DNA from: Oceanobacter sp.
GTDB taxonomy: Bacteria > Pseudomonadota > Gammaproteobacteria > Pseudomonadales > Oceanobacteraceae
Reading direction: 5' to 3'
DNA length: 64,000 bases
NCBI GenBank assembly: GCA_002733645.1
Contig: NVWL01000004.1
Span: 62,001 to 126,000 of the forward strand
Positions 9,562 through 20,593 of this stretch are shown in pieces. The position numbers were made by a program, and so were the translations under genes. The notes below the pieces were generated by a model. That model saw nothing but the letters and a program-made list of their open reading frames with translations. It did not search any database and was not told where the DNA came from. Within the stretch, counting starts at the first letter, position 1. The number at the start of each line of letters is the position of its first letter.

Positions 9562-11019
9562 TTATTGGAGGACGATGTCGTATTGATCCTGTACATATTG
9601 GCTCTCAACTTGAAGCTTAATGGCCTTACCAATAAACGCTTCGAGATCGGCCATGCCTTGGCTATCTTCATCTAACAACCGGTCGACCACTTGCTGGCTC
9701 GCCAGTACCAAGTAGGTGCCTGCTTCATAAGCGCGTTCTTCTCGTAGAATTTCGCGGAATATTTCATAGCAAATCGTCTCGGCTGTTTTAACCACACCTC
9801 GCCCATCACAAGCACTACAGGTTTCCATAAGCATGTGCTCTAACGATTCTCGCGTTCGTTTACGCGTCATCTCGACTAAGCCAAGCTCAGAAACACCACT
9901 GATTTTCGTTTTGGTGTGATCTTTTTCTAAGACTTTTTCTAACATGCGTAACACTTGGCGGCGATGTTCTGCGTCCGTCATATCGATAAAATCGAGAATG
10001 ATAATACCGCCTAAATTACGCAAACGGACCTGACGACCAATCGCCGTTGCCGCTTCTAGGTTTGTCTTGAAAATAGTTTCTTCAAGGTTACGGCGTCCAA
10101 CAAAACCACCAGTGTTTACATCTATCGTGGTCATGGCTTCGGTTTGATCCACCACTAAGTACCCACCCGACTTTAACGGCACTTTGCGCTCAAGCGCGCG
10201 TTGGATTTCATCTTCAACACTGTAAAGCTCAAATACCGGTCGTGGCCCTTGATAATACTCCACTTTCTCAGCAACTTCGGGAACATACTGCTGACAAAAC
10301 TGTTCAATTTTTTGGAATGTTTCGCGTGAATCAATTAATAATTTTTGTGTTTCGGGGCGAGCCAAATCACGAATGGTGCGCAGCGATAACGGCAGTTCGT
10401 CATACACGAGACTCGGAGCTGAATTGTCTTTTATGCGCTCTTCCAGTTTGCGCCATAAGCGTCGTAAATAACGAGTGTCGGCGGTAATCTCTTCTTCACC
10501 GACACCTTCCGCCGCTGTGCGCAGAATAAAACCCACTTCCCCCGTCAGACCTTCTGACTCCATGCAGTCTTTCACTAATTGCTTGAGACGATCACGCTCA
10601 GCGGTCTCTTCAATTTTTTGTGAAATCCCCACATGCACAGACCCAGGCATATACACCAAATAGCGCGACGGAATCGCCAACTGCGTGGTTAGACGCGCAC
10701 CTTTTGAGTTAATGGGATCTTTAGTCACTTGCACGACTAATGACTGGCCTTCGTGCACCAGTTGATTAATAGGTGTCGAGCTATCACCCGAGCCTATTTC
10801 TGCGACATGAATAAATGCCGCACGTTCCAGCCCTATATCAACAAAAGCGGCTTGCATACCGGGAAGTACCCGTACAATTTTGCCTTTGTAAATATTACCC
10901 ACCAGCCCGCGATGATTGGTGCGCTCAATAAATATTTCCTGCAGAACCCCATTTTCAACCACCGCAACACGAGTTTCGGTGGGAGTGACGTTCATTAAAA
11001 TCTCTGCGTTTACGTTCAT
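9562..11019 (-). CDS. rng: Ribonuclease G
   Basis: 485 residues from the ATG at 11019, close to E. coli RNase G (489). It has the N-terminal S1 RNA-binding region (GLVGNIYKGKIVRVLPGMQ), the metal-binding acidic residues in TTIDVNTG and IILDFIDM, and the zinc-link motif CSACDGRG. RNase G matures the 5' end of 16S rRNA and degrades some mRNAs. I prefer this ATG over the TTG six codons upstream because it overlaps the maf stop as TAATG and gives the usual N-terminus (NAEILMNVTPTETRVA). maf precedes it and yhdP follows, the common maf-rng-yhdP order. Confidence 0.95.
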   Translation of the reverse strand: MNVNAEILMNVTPTETRVAVVENGVLQEIFIERTNHRGLVGNIYKGKIVRVLPGMQAAFVDIGLERAAFIHVAEIGSGDSSTPINQLVHEGQSLVVQVTKDPINSKGARLTTQLAIPSRYLVYMPGSVHVGISQKIEETAERDRLKQLVKDCMESEGLTGEVGFILRTAAEGVGEEEITADTRYLRRLWRKLEERIKDNSAPSLVYDELPLSLRTIRDLARPETQKLLIDSRETFQKIEQFCQQYVPEVAEKVEYYQGPRPVFELYSVEDEIQRALERKVPLKSGGYLVVDQTEAMTTIDVNTGGFVGRRNLEETIFKTNLEAATAIGRQVRLRNLGGIIILDFIDMTDAEHRRQVLRMLEKVLEKDHTKTKISGVSELGLVEMTRKRTRESLEHMLMETCSACDGRGVVKTAETICYEIFREILREERAYEAGTYLVLASQQVVDRLLDEDSQGMADLEAFIGKAIKLQVESQYVQDQYDIVLQ

Positions 11020-11591
11020 TACAACCCGGCCTGCCAAACAGGCACTTTAAATTCATTCAATAAGGCGGCAGTTTCAGTCAGTGGAAGCCCCACAACATTG
11101 CTGTAACTGCCTTTTATACCAGCCACTAAAATAGCGCCCAGCCCTTGTATCCCATAACTGCCTGCTTTATCGGCAGGTTCGCCTGTTTTTACATAGGCGG
11201 CAATTTCTTCGTCGCCCAACTCGCGAAAACGCACTTGCGTACTCACACTGATCACACGCTCTTGATCACCACACACAAGTGCTACGGCACTGAGTACCGA
11301 ATGTGTTTGACCAGATAACGACGCCAACGTTGCTTTAGCGTCGGAATCATCCACTGGCTTACCAAGAATACGGTCGCAAAAAATCACCGAGGTGTCAGAG
11401 CCAAGCACCACCTGCCCCGGATGACGAGAAGCCACAGTACGTGCTTTTTCTAATGCCATTCGCTCAACGTAGGCCACCGGCGCTTCATTCTGCTCTGGCG
11501 TCTCGTCAATGTCAGCGACATCAATATCAAAACGCACACCTATTTGGTTCAGTAACTCCCGACGGCGCGGCGACGATGATGCAAGTATCAT
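11019..11591 (-). CDS. maf: Maf-family nucleotide pyrophosphatase (YhdE type)
   Basis: 190 residues. The signature LASSSPRRRELL is at the N-terminus, with GSDTSVIF in the middle and the KAGSYGIQGLGA motif typical of Maf. The YhdE group hydrolyses dTTP, UTP and modified pyrimidine triphosphates, a house-cleaning role, and was first noticed as a septum inhibitor when overexpressed. The ATG at 11591 overlaps the mreD TGA; a GTG one codon earlier is also possible. Its place between mreD and rng is conserved in gammaproteobacteria. Confidence 0.93.
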   Translation of the reverse strand: MILASSSPRRRELLNQIGVRFDIDVADIDETPEQNEAPVAYVERMALEKARTVASRHPGQVVLGSDTSVIFCDRILGKPVDDSDAKATLASLSGQTHSVLSAVALVCGDQERVISVSTQVRFRELGDEEIAAYVKTGEPADKAGSYGIQGLGAILVAGIKGSYSNVVGLPLTETAALLNEFKVPVWQAGL

Positions 11592-12067
11592 CACATTTCC
11601 AAACGCTTAAGCGAGCGATAACCCACCACATACAACCAAGGCCATAAGATAGCGGTGGTAATGGCTGGGGCGAATAACATCACAGGCGTCGCCTCTTCAT
11701 ATAACACCGCCACTGCCCAGTAATGAATAATTTGCTCGGCCATAATCATTAAAAATAATACCGCCGACTGCTGCGCAACATTGAATAAGTAAATACGACG
11801 ATACAGTAGCTGCAGCAAATAAATATGCAGCGCCACCAAAATGATATGTAAACCTAGCGGCGTGCCGTGTTCAGCATCAAGCATTAACCCCAGAGGTATC
11901 GCTAACCATAGCCCAAAAGCACTTGGCGCAAATAATACCATCACAGTAACTATCAGCATGACCCAGGCCGGTTGAAACCAGCTGATTAATTCTGGCATTG
12001 GCAGGTGCTCAAGCATAAAGGCAAGAAACAACATCATCAGAATGTAGACCACGGCTTCGAGCTTCAT
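11591..12067 (-). CDS. mreD: Rod shape-determining protein MreD
   Basis: 158 residues with about five hydrophobic helices, the normal size and build for MreD, the small inner-membrane partner of MreB and MreC in the elongasome. The start at 12067 overlaps the mreC stop as ATGA and has GGAGAGG six bases upstream; the ATG five codons earlier lies on top of that ribosome site and is unlikely. The sequence is poorly conserved in this family, so the call rests on length, membrane pattern and position between mreC and maf. Confidence 0.9.
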   Translation of the reverse strand: MKLEAVVYILMMLFLAFMLEHLPMPELISWFQPAWVMLIVTVMVLFAPSAFGLWLAIPLGLMLDAEHGTPLGLHIILVALHIYLLQLLYRRIYLFNVAQQSAVLFLMIMAEQIIHYWAVAVLYEEATPVMLFAPAITTAILWPWLYVVGYRSLKRLEM

Positions 12068-12909
12068 TGGCCACCTCTCCATAATTCATTCGGCGACACA
12101 CGCTCGGCTTTATCGGTATACACCAGCAGTAAATGACGACTGCGATCAAGCTTTGCGGTTGGCTCGGCTTTCACATTGGCAAACGATTTACCCGGTTCAT
12201 TTTCAACCACGGTGACCGTCGCGACGGGATACCCTTTTGGGTAGCGGCCACCCAAACCAGAGCTAACCAATATATCGCCGACTTTAATATCCGCGGTGTT
12301 GGGCACATAAATCAGCTCAAGCTCGTTTAATGCACCGGTGCCCGTCGCAATCGCTCGCACACCGTTACGATTCACCTGAACAGGCAACGCATGATTTGAA
12401 TCAGCAATCATTAACACTCGTGCTGAAAACGGTAAAACATCAATCACTTGCCCCAACAAGCCATGGGCATCAAGCACGGCTTGCCCAACAAATACACCTT
12501 CGCTACCGCCTTTATCGATAATAATTTGCTGGGTGTAAGGGTCTGGATCTACTGCGGTAACAGACGTTACCAGTACTCGATCATCGACTTGATCAGACGC
12601 CGACAGCAGTTCACGAAGAGACATATTCTCCGCTTCGAGTGACGCCATGCGTTGCGCTTTACGCTCAAGAATTAGATTGCGTGCAGAAAGAATTTTATTT
12701 TCTTTAAGAAGCTCACGACGCAAGGTCGCGGACTCGCCCATCCATTCGGCGATAGCCAAAGGCACAGCGGCGGTTTTTTGAGCTGGCGCGACAAGATAAC
12801 CGACACTATAACGCACCGGATCAAGCCAAGAATATTCATCATCCAGCCACATCAACACGAGCGAGAAAACTGCAATAACAGCAACGCGTTGGCCCTGAAA
12901 GGATGGCAT
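12064..12909 (-). CDS. mreC: Rod shape-determining protein MreC
   Basis: 281 residues: a short cytoplasmic tail, one membrane helix (about 8-22), a coiled coil (about 60-95) and the periplasmic double beta-barrel, with GLLGQVIDV, DSNHALPVQVNRNGVRAIATG and VGDILVSSGLGGRYPKGYPVA, all typical MreC segments. It links the MreB cytoskeleton to cell-wall synthases such as PBP2. The first ATG lacks a good ribosome site and the N-terminus is shorter than in E. coli, so the true start is slightly uncertain. A hairpin terminator lies between mreB and this gene. Confidence 0.93.
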   Translation of the reverse strand: MPSFQGQRVAVIAVFSLVLMWLDDEYSWLDPVRYSVGYLVAPAQKTAAVPLAIAEWMGESATLRRELLKENKILSARNLILERKAQRMASLEAENMSLRELLSASDQVDDRVLVTSVTAVDPDPYTQQIIIDKGGSEGVFVGQAVLDAHGLLGQVIDVLPFSARVLMIADSNHALPVQVNRNGVRAIATGTGALNELELIYVPNTADIKVGDILVSSGLGGRYPKGYPVATVTVVENEPGKSFANVKAEPTAKLDRSRHLLLVYTDKAERVSPNELWRGGQ

Positions 12910-12984
12910 CTGAAACTGAGATTTGATGGTACAGACCCGCTTCTAGATTAAGAAGGTTCAACTATACCTGTTGGCAGGTAGTCA

Positions 12985-13019
12985 GAAAAGAATAACGGCA
13001 CCGCAGTTACGCGGTGCCG
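12985..13019 (-). terminator. Terminator downstream of mreB
   Basis: CGGCACCGC (12996-13004) and GCGGTGCCG (13011-13019) form a perfect 9-bp stem with a 6-base loop. Read on the minus strand, it is followed by TTATTCTTTTC. It probably limits how much mreC/mreD is made relative to the abundant MreB. Confidence 0.8.
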
Positions 13020-13048
13020 AATAGCAACCCCCCAAAAAGAGACGCTTT

Positions 13049-14101
<1,053 letters not shown>

Positions 14102-14215
14102 TTACATAGTGCAAAAAATTGCCGTAACTCTAGCAACGGCGGGGATTTAGGGCAAGGCGCTTTTGTGCTAATGTTGCCCTCTTTATTAATAGACCCCATT
14201 CACTGGAGTAACAAC

Positions 14216-14503
14216 ATGGCTCTGGATCAGGATCAGGTACGTAAAATCGCCAGCTTGGCGCGCCTGCAGATCGACGACAATCAGATTAGCGAATACCAAA
14301 CTAACCTGAGCAATATTCTCCACTTGGTTGATCAGCTTGCTGCTGTTAACACCGACGGTGTAGAACCAATGGCCCACCCGCTGGATGCCGTACAACGTTT
14401 GCGTGCCGACGTAGTGACTGAAGAAAATCAGCGCGAACACTTCCAGAAAATCGCACCGGCCACCGCCGAGGGACATTACTTAGTTCCTCGTGTCGTTGAA
14501 TGA
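14216..14503 (+). CDS. gatC: Asp-tRNA(Asn)/Glu-tRNA(Gln) amidotransferase subunit C
   Basis: 95 residues from the ATG at 14216, which has GGAG nine bases upstream and gives the classic ALDQDQVRKIASLARL N-terminus; the in-frame ATG at 14165 is too early. The C-terminal region MAHPLDAVQRLRADVV is typical. GatC wraps around GatA and stabilises the GatAB complex. It is the first gene of gatCAB. Confidence 0.96.
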   Translation: MALDQDQVRKIASLARLQIDDNQISEYQTNLSNILHLVDQLAAVNTDGVEPMAHPLDAVQRLRADVVTEENQREHFQKIAPATAEGHYLVPRVVE

Positions 14504-14521
14504 TTACGTCAGGATTTAAAA

Positions 14522-15973
14522 ATGCATAACAAAACTATTGCCGAGATCTCCCGCGATCTGGCCGCTGGCACCTACTCCAGCGAAGAAATTACTAAAGATT
14601 TGCTGACGCGTGTTAGCAAGCTCGATAAAGACATCAACAGCTTTATCACCGTCACCGAAGAACAAGCCCTCTCGCAGGCCAAAGCCGCCGACGCCAACCG
14701 TGCCGCCGGAAATGCCAGCGCATGGACGGGTGTACCAATGGCGCACAAAGATATCTTTTGCACCAACGGCGTATTAACCACCTGTGGTTCCAAAATGCTG
14801 AGTAATTTTGAAGCCCCTTACGATGCCACCGTCGTCACTAAATTTAATGACGCTGGCGCAGTCTCGCTCGGTAAATTGAACATGGATGAATTTGCCATGG
14901 GCTCGTCTAACGAGAATTCATTTTATGGCCCAGTGGCCAACCCGTGGGATAAAGACCGCGTACCAGGCGGCTCTTCGGGTGGTTCAGCCGCTGCTGTTGC
15001 CGCCGGATTTGTCCCAGGTGCGACCGCCACCGATACCGGCGGTTCAATTCGCCAGCCCGCCGCTTTGTGTGGTGTAACTGGATTAAAACCAACTTACGGT
15101 CGTATCTCGCGTTACGGCATGATCGCTTACGCCTCCAGTTTGGATCAGGCGGGCACCATTACTCATACCGCCGAAGACGCCGCCATGATGATGAACGTGA
15201 TGGCTGGCTTTGATGCCAAAGACTCCACCTCGGTTGATCGTGACGTGCCGGACTACACCGCCACACTCGATAACAGCATTGAAGGCATGACGATTGGTTT
15301 ACCCACCGAATACTTCCGCGATGACTTAAGCGCCGACATGCAACAGCAAGTGCGTAACGCCATTGCTGAATACGAAAAAATGGGCGCAAAAGTAAAAGAA
15401 ATCTCATTACCTAACACCCATTTAGCCATCCCTGCGTACTACGTGATTGCACCGTCTGAATGTTCGGCCAACTTATCACGCATGGACGGTGTGCGTTTTG
15501 GTCACCGCTGTGAAGACCCAAAAGACATTGAAGACCTCTACTGCCGTTCACGTGGTGAAGGCTTTGGCGAAGAAGTTAAGCGCCGCATTATGGTGGGTTC
15601 CTATGCATTGTCTGCCGGTTTTTACGATGCTTACTACAAAAAAGCACAGCAAGTACGCCGATTAATTAAAAACGATTTTGTGACAGCTTTTAATGACGTC
15701 GACATTATCATGGGGCCAGTGACCCCAACGCCGGCGTTTAAACGCGGTGAAAAAACATCTGACCCTGTTGAAATGTACCTCGAAGATATTTTCACCATCG
15801 CCCTTAACTTGGCAGGCCTACCGGGCATGTCAGTCCCGTGTGGTGCAGTGAATAACTTACCCGTGGGCTTACAGCTCATTGGTAACTTCTTCGACGAAGC
15901 CCGTTTGTTAAATGCCGGACATAAATTCCAGCAAGCAACCGACTGGCACCTAAAAACACCAACGGGCATATAA
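14522..15973 (+). CDS. gatA: Asp-tRNA(Asn)/Glu-tRNA(Gln) amidotransferase subunit A
   Basis: 483 residues with the amidase-signature catalytic triad Lys76 (PMAHKDIF), Ser151 ([10 protein letters not shown]) and Ser175 ([11 protein letters not shown]), spaced exactly as in characterised GatA. It releases ammonia from glutamine, which GatB uses to amidate mischarged tRNA. It begins 18 bases after gatC, with AGGA as ribosome site. Presence of gatCAB suggests that Asn-tRNA and/or Gln-tRNA is made by the indirect route in this organism. Confidence 0.97.
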   Translation: MHNKTIAEISRDLAAGTYSSEEITKDLLTRVSKLDKDINSFITVTEEQALSQAKAADANRAAGNASAWTGVPMAHKDIFCTNGVLTTCGSKMLSNFEAPYDATVVTKFNDAGAVSLGKLNMDEFAMGSSNENSFYGPVANPWDKDRVPGGSSGGSAAAVAAGFVPGATATDTGGSIRQPAALCGVTGLKPTYGRISRYGMIAYASSLDQAGTITHTAEDAAMMMNVMAGFDAKDSTSVDRDVPDYTATLDNSIEGMTIGLPTEYFRDDLSADMQQQVRNAIAEYEKMGAKVKEISLPNTHLAIPAYYVIAPSECSANLSRMDGVRFGHRCEDPKDIEDLYCRSRGEGFGEEVKRRIMVGSYALSAGFYDAYYKKAQQVRRLIKNDFVTAFNDVDIIMGPVTPTPAFKRGEKTSDPVEMYLEDIFTIALNLAGLPGMSVPCGAVNNLPVGLQLIGNFFDEARLLNAGHKFQQATDWHLKTPTGI

Positions 15974-15986
15974 GAGGACAGTAATA

Positions 15987-17447
15987 ATGGAATGGGAAGT
16001 TGTTATTGGCCTAGAGATTCACGCTCAGTTGGCCACCAAATCAAAAATATTTTCCGGCTCATCAACCGCCTACGGTGCTGAAGCGAACACCCAAGCAAAT
16101 GCCGTTGATCTCGGTTTACCCGGCGTATTGCCCGTATTTAACGAAGAAGCGCTGCGCATGGCGGTAAAATTTGGCCTCGCGATTGATGCCGAAATCGGCA
16201 TGAAATCCGTGTTCGACCGTAAAAACTATTTTTACCCAGATTCGCCTAAAGGCTACCAGACCACACAATTGCATCACCCAATTGTCGGCATGGGTCATAT
16301 CGATATCGAATTAGAAAATGGCGAGAGCCGTCGCATTAACGTGACCCGCGCGCACCTTGAAGAAGACGCCGGTAAATCCGTACACGAAGGCTTTGACGGC
16401 ATGTCCGGCATCGACCTTAACCGTGCCGGAACACCGCTGGTCGAGATCGTCTCGGAGCCAGAAATGCGCACCGCCAAAGAAGCCGCCGCCTACTTTAAAA
16501 AAATGCACAGCATTGTGACTTACCTAGGTATTTGTGACGGCGACTTATCCCAAGGCTCTATGCGTTGCGACTGCAACGTCTCGCTGCGACCAAAAGGCCA
16601 AGAAGAATTTGGTACCCGTACCGAAATTAAAAACGTCAACAGCTTCCGTAACGTAGAGCGCGCCATTAACACCGAAATTCAGCGTCAAATGGATATTCTT
16701 GAAGACGGCGGCAGCATCACCCAAGAAACCCGTTTATACGACGCCGACAAAGACGAAACCCGCTCAATGCGCTCGAAAGAAGTAGAGAACGACTACCGCT
16801 ACTTCCCGTGCCCAGATTTATTGCCAATCATCATTGATCAGGAATACGTCGACGCCATTAAAGCGACCTTGCCAGAACTACCCGACGCGAAAAAAGCCCG
16901 CTTCCAAAGCGAACACGGCTTATCGTTAATGGACGCAGCGGTACTGTCATCTGATCGACAACTTGCCGACTACTTTGAAGCCGCCGCAAACATCTCGGGC
17001 GACTACAAAATTGCGGCTAACTGGGTCATGGGCGATGTGTCTGCGGCACTTAACCGCTTAGAAATCAGCATCAGCGAACTGCCTGTGACTGCCGAGCAAC
17101 TGGGCCGCCTATTAAGCCTAATTAAAGACAACACCCTCAACAACGGCGGTGCCAAAGAAGTCTTTAATGCACTGCTCGACGGCAAGGGAACGGATGGGGC
17201 TGAAGGGGTAGATGCCTTGGTTGATTCACTCGGCCTGAAGCAAGTGTCTGACACCGGCGCAATTGAAGAGATTGTGGCGCAAGTATTAGCCGACAACCCA
17301 AAACTGGTGGAAGGCTACTTAGCGACTCCCGAGGAAAAACGTGGCAAAGCCATGGGGCCATTTATTGGTTTAACGCGTAAAGCCGCGAAAGGGGTCAACC
17401 CACAAGTGGTGATGGACGTGTTGAAGCAGAAGTTAAGTGAGTTATAG
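15987..17447 (+). CDS. gatB: Asp-tRNA(Asn)/Glu-tRNA(Gln) amidotransferase subunit B
   Basis: 486 residues, with the GatB opening [13 protein letters not shown], the core [13 protein letters not shown] and [15 protein letters not shown], and a C-terminal YqeY-like helical tail ([21 protein letters not shown]). GatB phosphorylates the Asp or Glu on the mischarged tRNA and amidates it with ammonia channelled from GatA. GAGGA precedes the ATG, 13 bases after gatA. The accessory island begins right after its stop codon. Confidence 0.97.
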   Translation: MEWEVVIGLEIHAQLATKSKIFSGSSTAYGAEANTQANAVDLGLPGVLPVFNEEALRMAVKFGLAIDAEIGMKSVFDRKNYFYPDSPKGYQTTQLHHPIVGMGHIDIELENGESRRINVTRAHLEEDAGKSVHEGFDGMSGIDLNRAGTPLVEIVSEPEMRTAKEAAAYFKKMHSIVTYLGICDGDLSQGSMRCDCNVSLRPKGQEEFGTRTEIKNVNSFRNVERAINTEIQRQMDILEDGGSITQETRLYDADKDETRSMRSKEVENDYRYFPCPDLLPIIIDQEYVDAIKATLPELPDAKKARFQSEHGLSLMDAAVLSSDRQLADYFEAAANISGDYKIAANWVMGDVSAALNRLEISISELPVTAEQLGRLLSLIKDNTLNNGGAKEVFNALLDGKGTDGAEGVDALVDSLGLKQVSDTGAIEEIVAQVLADNPKLVEGYLATPEEKRGKAMGPFIGLTRKAAKGVNPQVVMDVLKQKLSEL

Positions 17448-17497
17448 TAATACCAATTTCAAAGTGATTTTTTTATCTAAATGCAAAGGAATGCCCT

Positions 17498-20158
17498 ATG
17501 AAAGCAAAAGAACTAATAAGCTCGCAACTAAAAAGTAAACGAAGAACTGAGTCAGACTTGATTAGATATCTCCAAACCAGAGATACAAGCGATACCTGTA
17601 ATTACTCTTTACTTTTAGGTGCTGGCGCATCCGTTACGTCAGGAATAAAAACTGCCAAAGAGTTGGTTGACAAATGGACAATTGAGCTTTATGAGCGTTA
17701 CAGTGAGCATACCACTGACAGTTTAGATATAGCGGAAAAATATCTTAATAGTAATCAAGGAAGCTGGTATAACCCTTTAAACAAGTATTCATCTCTTTTC
17801 GAGAAAAAATTTGATCTTCCTAGCCAAAGGAGAAGGTTTGTTGAGCAAGAAGTAGATCAAAAATTACCTTCAATTGGGTACGCTTACCTTACCTCCCTTT
17901 GTGAGAAAAATTTCTTCAATACTATATTTACTACTAACTTTGATGATTTAGTAAACGAAGCGTTTTATCAATTCTCAAATATTCGCCCTACACATTGTGC
18001 GCACGACTCTTCAATTAGTGCTGTTTCTCTTTCTTCAAAACGCCCAAAAATCATAAAAGTCCATGGTGACTACCTCTTTAATGATATTAAAAGCACTTTG
18101 AGAGAAACTGAATCACTAGAAAAAAATACAAAAGAAAAGTTTGGGGAGTTTTGTAAAGAATACGGATTAATTGTAATTGGATATGCAGGAAATGACAGAT
18201 CTGTAATGGATGTATTAGATTTCTTAGTAAAACAAGATAATTACCTATCAAATGGAATATACTGGTGCTTAAGAGAAGATGACTACATTAGTCAAGATCT
18301 AAAAAATCTTCTATGGAAGGAAAAGGTTTACCCAGTAATAATCGAAGGATTTGATGAGTTCATGGCAAAACTACATCATAATCTAACCGATGAAAAATTA
18401 AACTTAACTCCAAATTCTAGCGAGTCAAAATTAAAGAAAACCATATCCCAAATTCTTAATGATGATTTCAATTTATCGAGAATCCCAGAGATAGATGAAG
18501 ATATAGATTATTTGAAAAATGAAACCGACAGATCTGACGTTTCATTACTTCTCTCAGATTTAACTTTCGGAGATGAAAAAAATACAAGCCTCAAAACCAG
18601 CACTCTAAAAGAGTTAATGGAGATTGATGCTATGATTAAGAATGGGAACCTAGATAACGCAAAAAAAATAGCAGAGGAAAAATACAGAAAACATGAAGGT
18701 ACAGACCAAGAGATCAGCTTTATACAACGCTTACTAACGATATCAAAAAAGCTATCCGATGAATATCAAGAAAAGAAGTGGGTAAAAAAACTATTAGACA
18801 TCGATCCTAATAATATAAGTTATATTTTATACAACTCTGAAACAATTTCAGATCTAGAGGATAAAATAAAATACTTACAAAAAATGAAGAGCAATATAAC
18901 TCCGAGCTTTTCCTTCCTTAACCGCCTAGCTTCAAGTATAAACCAGCTCTCAGAAAGAACCATTAAAGAAATTGAAAAAAAAGAAAATATCGAACAAGAA
19001 ATTTCTATTCTTGAGCAAAGCATTAAGCTTGAACCATCACCAAACAACCCCGCTCATAGAATTCGAATAAATCTACTAGTGAAACTATATAATATATATA
19101 ATGAGCCCGAAAAAAACGGAATAATAAGAAAGATTGAGGAGTCCATAAATGAACTAAATGAAGTTTGTAACACGCATAGAGAGCTATGTTTTATTAAACT
19201 AAAAATATTGTCAAACAGCTCTGATAAAATAAGTAAAATAATAAAAGAAAGATTTTCCGAAATTTTAGAATTATTAATTAGTACATTCAGAAAATCCTCT
19301 AATTCAGAGAAGGACAACATACAAGAGCGCATCTTAAACTTCGCCTCAAATGAGCTTTATAATGAAAGAAATATAATTAGTCTACGTGAAATATTTAACT
19401 CTGAAATAATCAGCTACGATGGAAATGAGTGTCTTAAGTCTATAAAGATCGCAGAATATGAAATCTATATCAATGCTGATGAAAAAGCTTCCGAGAAGGA
19501 AATCAAGAAATCTTTAAATTGTCAGGAGACAGAAGATTATATAAAGGATATTTTAGATTTATCAATTATAATCGGTGGCGAAATAAAGAATGAAGCTTTC
19601 GACCGATATAGAGACATAAAGCAGAATCTTGACAGCGAGAGCATACATTTCTGCGAAATTTCAGTACTCGATTCCGAAAAAAAATATAAAGAGTGTGCCG
19701 ACCTTGTACGAAATAGGTCTAAAGAGCTGAATTATGACAAATACGGAATCGAAACAAGAACATTTTTCCTAATTAAAGCTCAAGCCTATGAAGAAACAAT
19801 AAATTTAATTCAAAAACATATGGATTATGCTAAAAGCGAGCAAGGTGAGGTAGCTTTCATAAATTATTGTTTTGCGATGAAAAAAATAAAAAAAGATCTA
19901 CCCTCCAATGAGATTACCCATTTAAGAAACATACTGGCTAAAAGTGATAAACCTGCGGTAAAAGCTTGTGCAGAACTGATATTAGGAAAAACCACACAAC
20001 AATTAAAAAATAACCTTAGTGACGACATCACCAGCAGTATAAAAACATTATACACTTATAAGACCTGGCCAATCATTGAGGATAAAACGGTAATCAAAGA
20101 AGCTGCTAAACTAGCATCAAAAAAAGGAATAAATTATATCGAGGGGATATTAGGGTAG
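17498..20158 (+). CDS. SIR2-domain protein with long helical C-terminus, likely anti-phage
   Basis: 886 residues. The N-terminal ~300 form a SIR2-type NAD-binding domain with LLLGAGASVTSG (GAGAS 41-45), FTTNFDDL (145-149), KVHGDY (His189) and VIGYAGND (228-233). The rest, about 300-886, is acidic/lysine-rich and predicted helical, like TPR or HEAT-type repeats. The same build, SIR2 plus a large helical sensor, is known in defence proteins (DSR1/DSR2-like) that deplete NAD on phage infection; that function is inferred from architecture. Its bases are markedly richer in A and T than gatB before it, and its codon use differs, so it is probably acquired. AAAGGA lies seven bases before the ATG. 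No partner gene follows on the same strand. Confidence 0.75.
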   Translation: MKAKELISSQLKSKRRTESDLIRYLQTRDTSDTCNYSLLLGAGASVTSGIKTAKELVDKWTIELYERYSEHTTDSLDIAEKYLNSNQGSWYNPLNKYSSLFEKKFDLPSQRRRFVEQEVDQKLPSIGYAYLTSLCEKNFFNTIFTTNFDDLVNEAFYQFSNIRPTHCAHDSSISAVSLSSKRPKIIKVHGDYLFNDIKSTLRETESLEKNTKEKFGEFCKEYGLIVIGYAGNDRSVMDVLDFLVKQDNYLSNGIYWCLREDDYISQDLKNLLWKEKVYPVIIEGFDEFMAKLHHNLTDEKLNLTPNSSESKLKKTISQILNDDFNLSRIPEIDEDIDYLKNETDRSDVSLLLSDLTFGDEKNTSLKTSTLKELMEIDAMIKNGNLDNAKKIAEEKYRKHEGTDQEISFIQRLLTISKKLSDEYQEKKWVKKLLDIDPNNISYILYNSETISDLEDKIKYLQKMKSNITPSFSFLNRLASSINQLSERTIKEIEKKENIEQEISILEQSIKLEPSPNNPAHRIRINLLVKLYNIYNEPEKNGIIRKIEESINELNEVCNTHRELCFIKLKILSNSSDKISKIIKERFSEILELLISTFRKSSNSEKDNIQERILNFASNELYNERNIISLREIFNSEIISYDGNECLKSIKIAEYEIYINADEKASEKEIKKSLNCQETEDYIKDILDLSIIIGGEIKNEAFDRYRDIKQNLDSESIHFCEISVLDSEKKYKECADLVRNRSKELNYDKYGIETRTFFLIKAQAYEETINLIQKHMDYAKSEQGEVAFINYCFAMKKIKKDLPSNEITHLRNILAKSDKPAVKACAELILGKTTQQLKNNLSDDITSSIKTLYTYKTWPIIEDKTVIKEAAKLASKKGINYIEGILG

Positions 20159-20176
20159 CGACCAGAGGTTCTACGG

Positions 20177-20206
20177 GATTCAAGGGGTCGAGTCGTTGAT
20201 TTCTTA
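20177..20206 (+). repeat. REP-like arm, left copy
   Basis: Contains GATTCAAGGGG followed by GAGTCGTTGATTTCTTA (20190-20206). The last 17 bases recur perfectly inverted at 20443-20459, and a related 13-base copy lies at 22283-22295. It flanks the transposase remnant. Confidence 0.7.
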
Positions 20207-20442
20207 TACGCCTTCGACTTCCGACCACCACCATGCCCTGCTGTTTTACCAGCAACTCCTACTCGACGTTCAAATTGCTCAATAAACTTCTCACTACCTA
20301 ATGATTTATTGGTTGCTAGACGAATCGCGTCTATATCCATCTCGGGAATGTGTGCTCGAAACAATTCCCGATACGCACTTTCACGCAAGCTTGATGTTTT
20401 ACCAAGTGTCATCCGAGGATTCGACACTGAGAGCTTACTGTT

Positions 20443-20472
20443 TAAGAAATCAACGACTCTCCCCCTAGAATC
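20443..20472 (-). repeat. REP-like arm, right copy (inverted)
   Basis: TAAGAAATCAACGACTC is the exact reverse complement of bases 20190-20206, followed by CCCCCTAGAATC, which is close to the reverse complement of GATTCAAGGGG in the left arm. Confidence 0.7.
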
Positions 20473-20593
20473 TCTGACTCCTGAATCCAGCCATAGCAAG
20501 TAAAGAGTAATATTGGCACGACATAGGGTTATGAAGGCTAGAGCTTATTGTGTATAACTTCACTTATAAATTTCAAATAGGGATATTCATATT

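Larger units (their letters stand above)
20134..20472 (-). pseudogene. C-terminal remnant of a REP-associated tyrosine transposase
   Basis: The minus-strand frame contains ESAYRELFRAHIPEMDIDAI and RLATNKSLGSEKFIEQFERR, a pattern I recognise from the C-terminal end of RAYT-type Y1 transposases. The N-terminal catalytic part with the HUH motif is absent, and the first ~25 codons of the open frame come from a flanking repeat. The remnant lies between two inverted REP-like arms, as expected for such an element after internal deletion. Its 3' end runs into the end of the SIR2 gene on the other strand. Confidence 0.65.

Noticed and set aside
11019-11037. TTG start for RNase G
   Set aside because: The ATG overlapping the maf stop gives the conserved N-terminus and normal length.
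20309-20503. Plus-strand frame across the transposase remnant
   Set aside because: It is a shadow of the inverted repeat and the minus-strand remnant.
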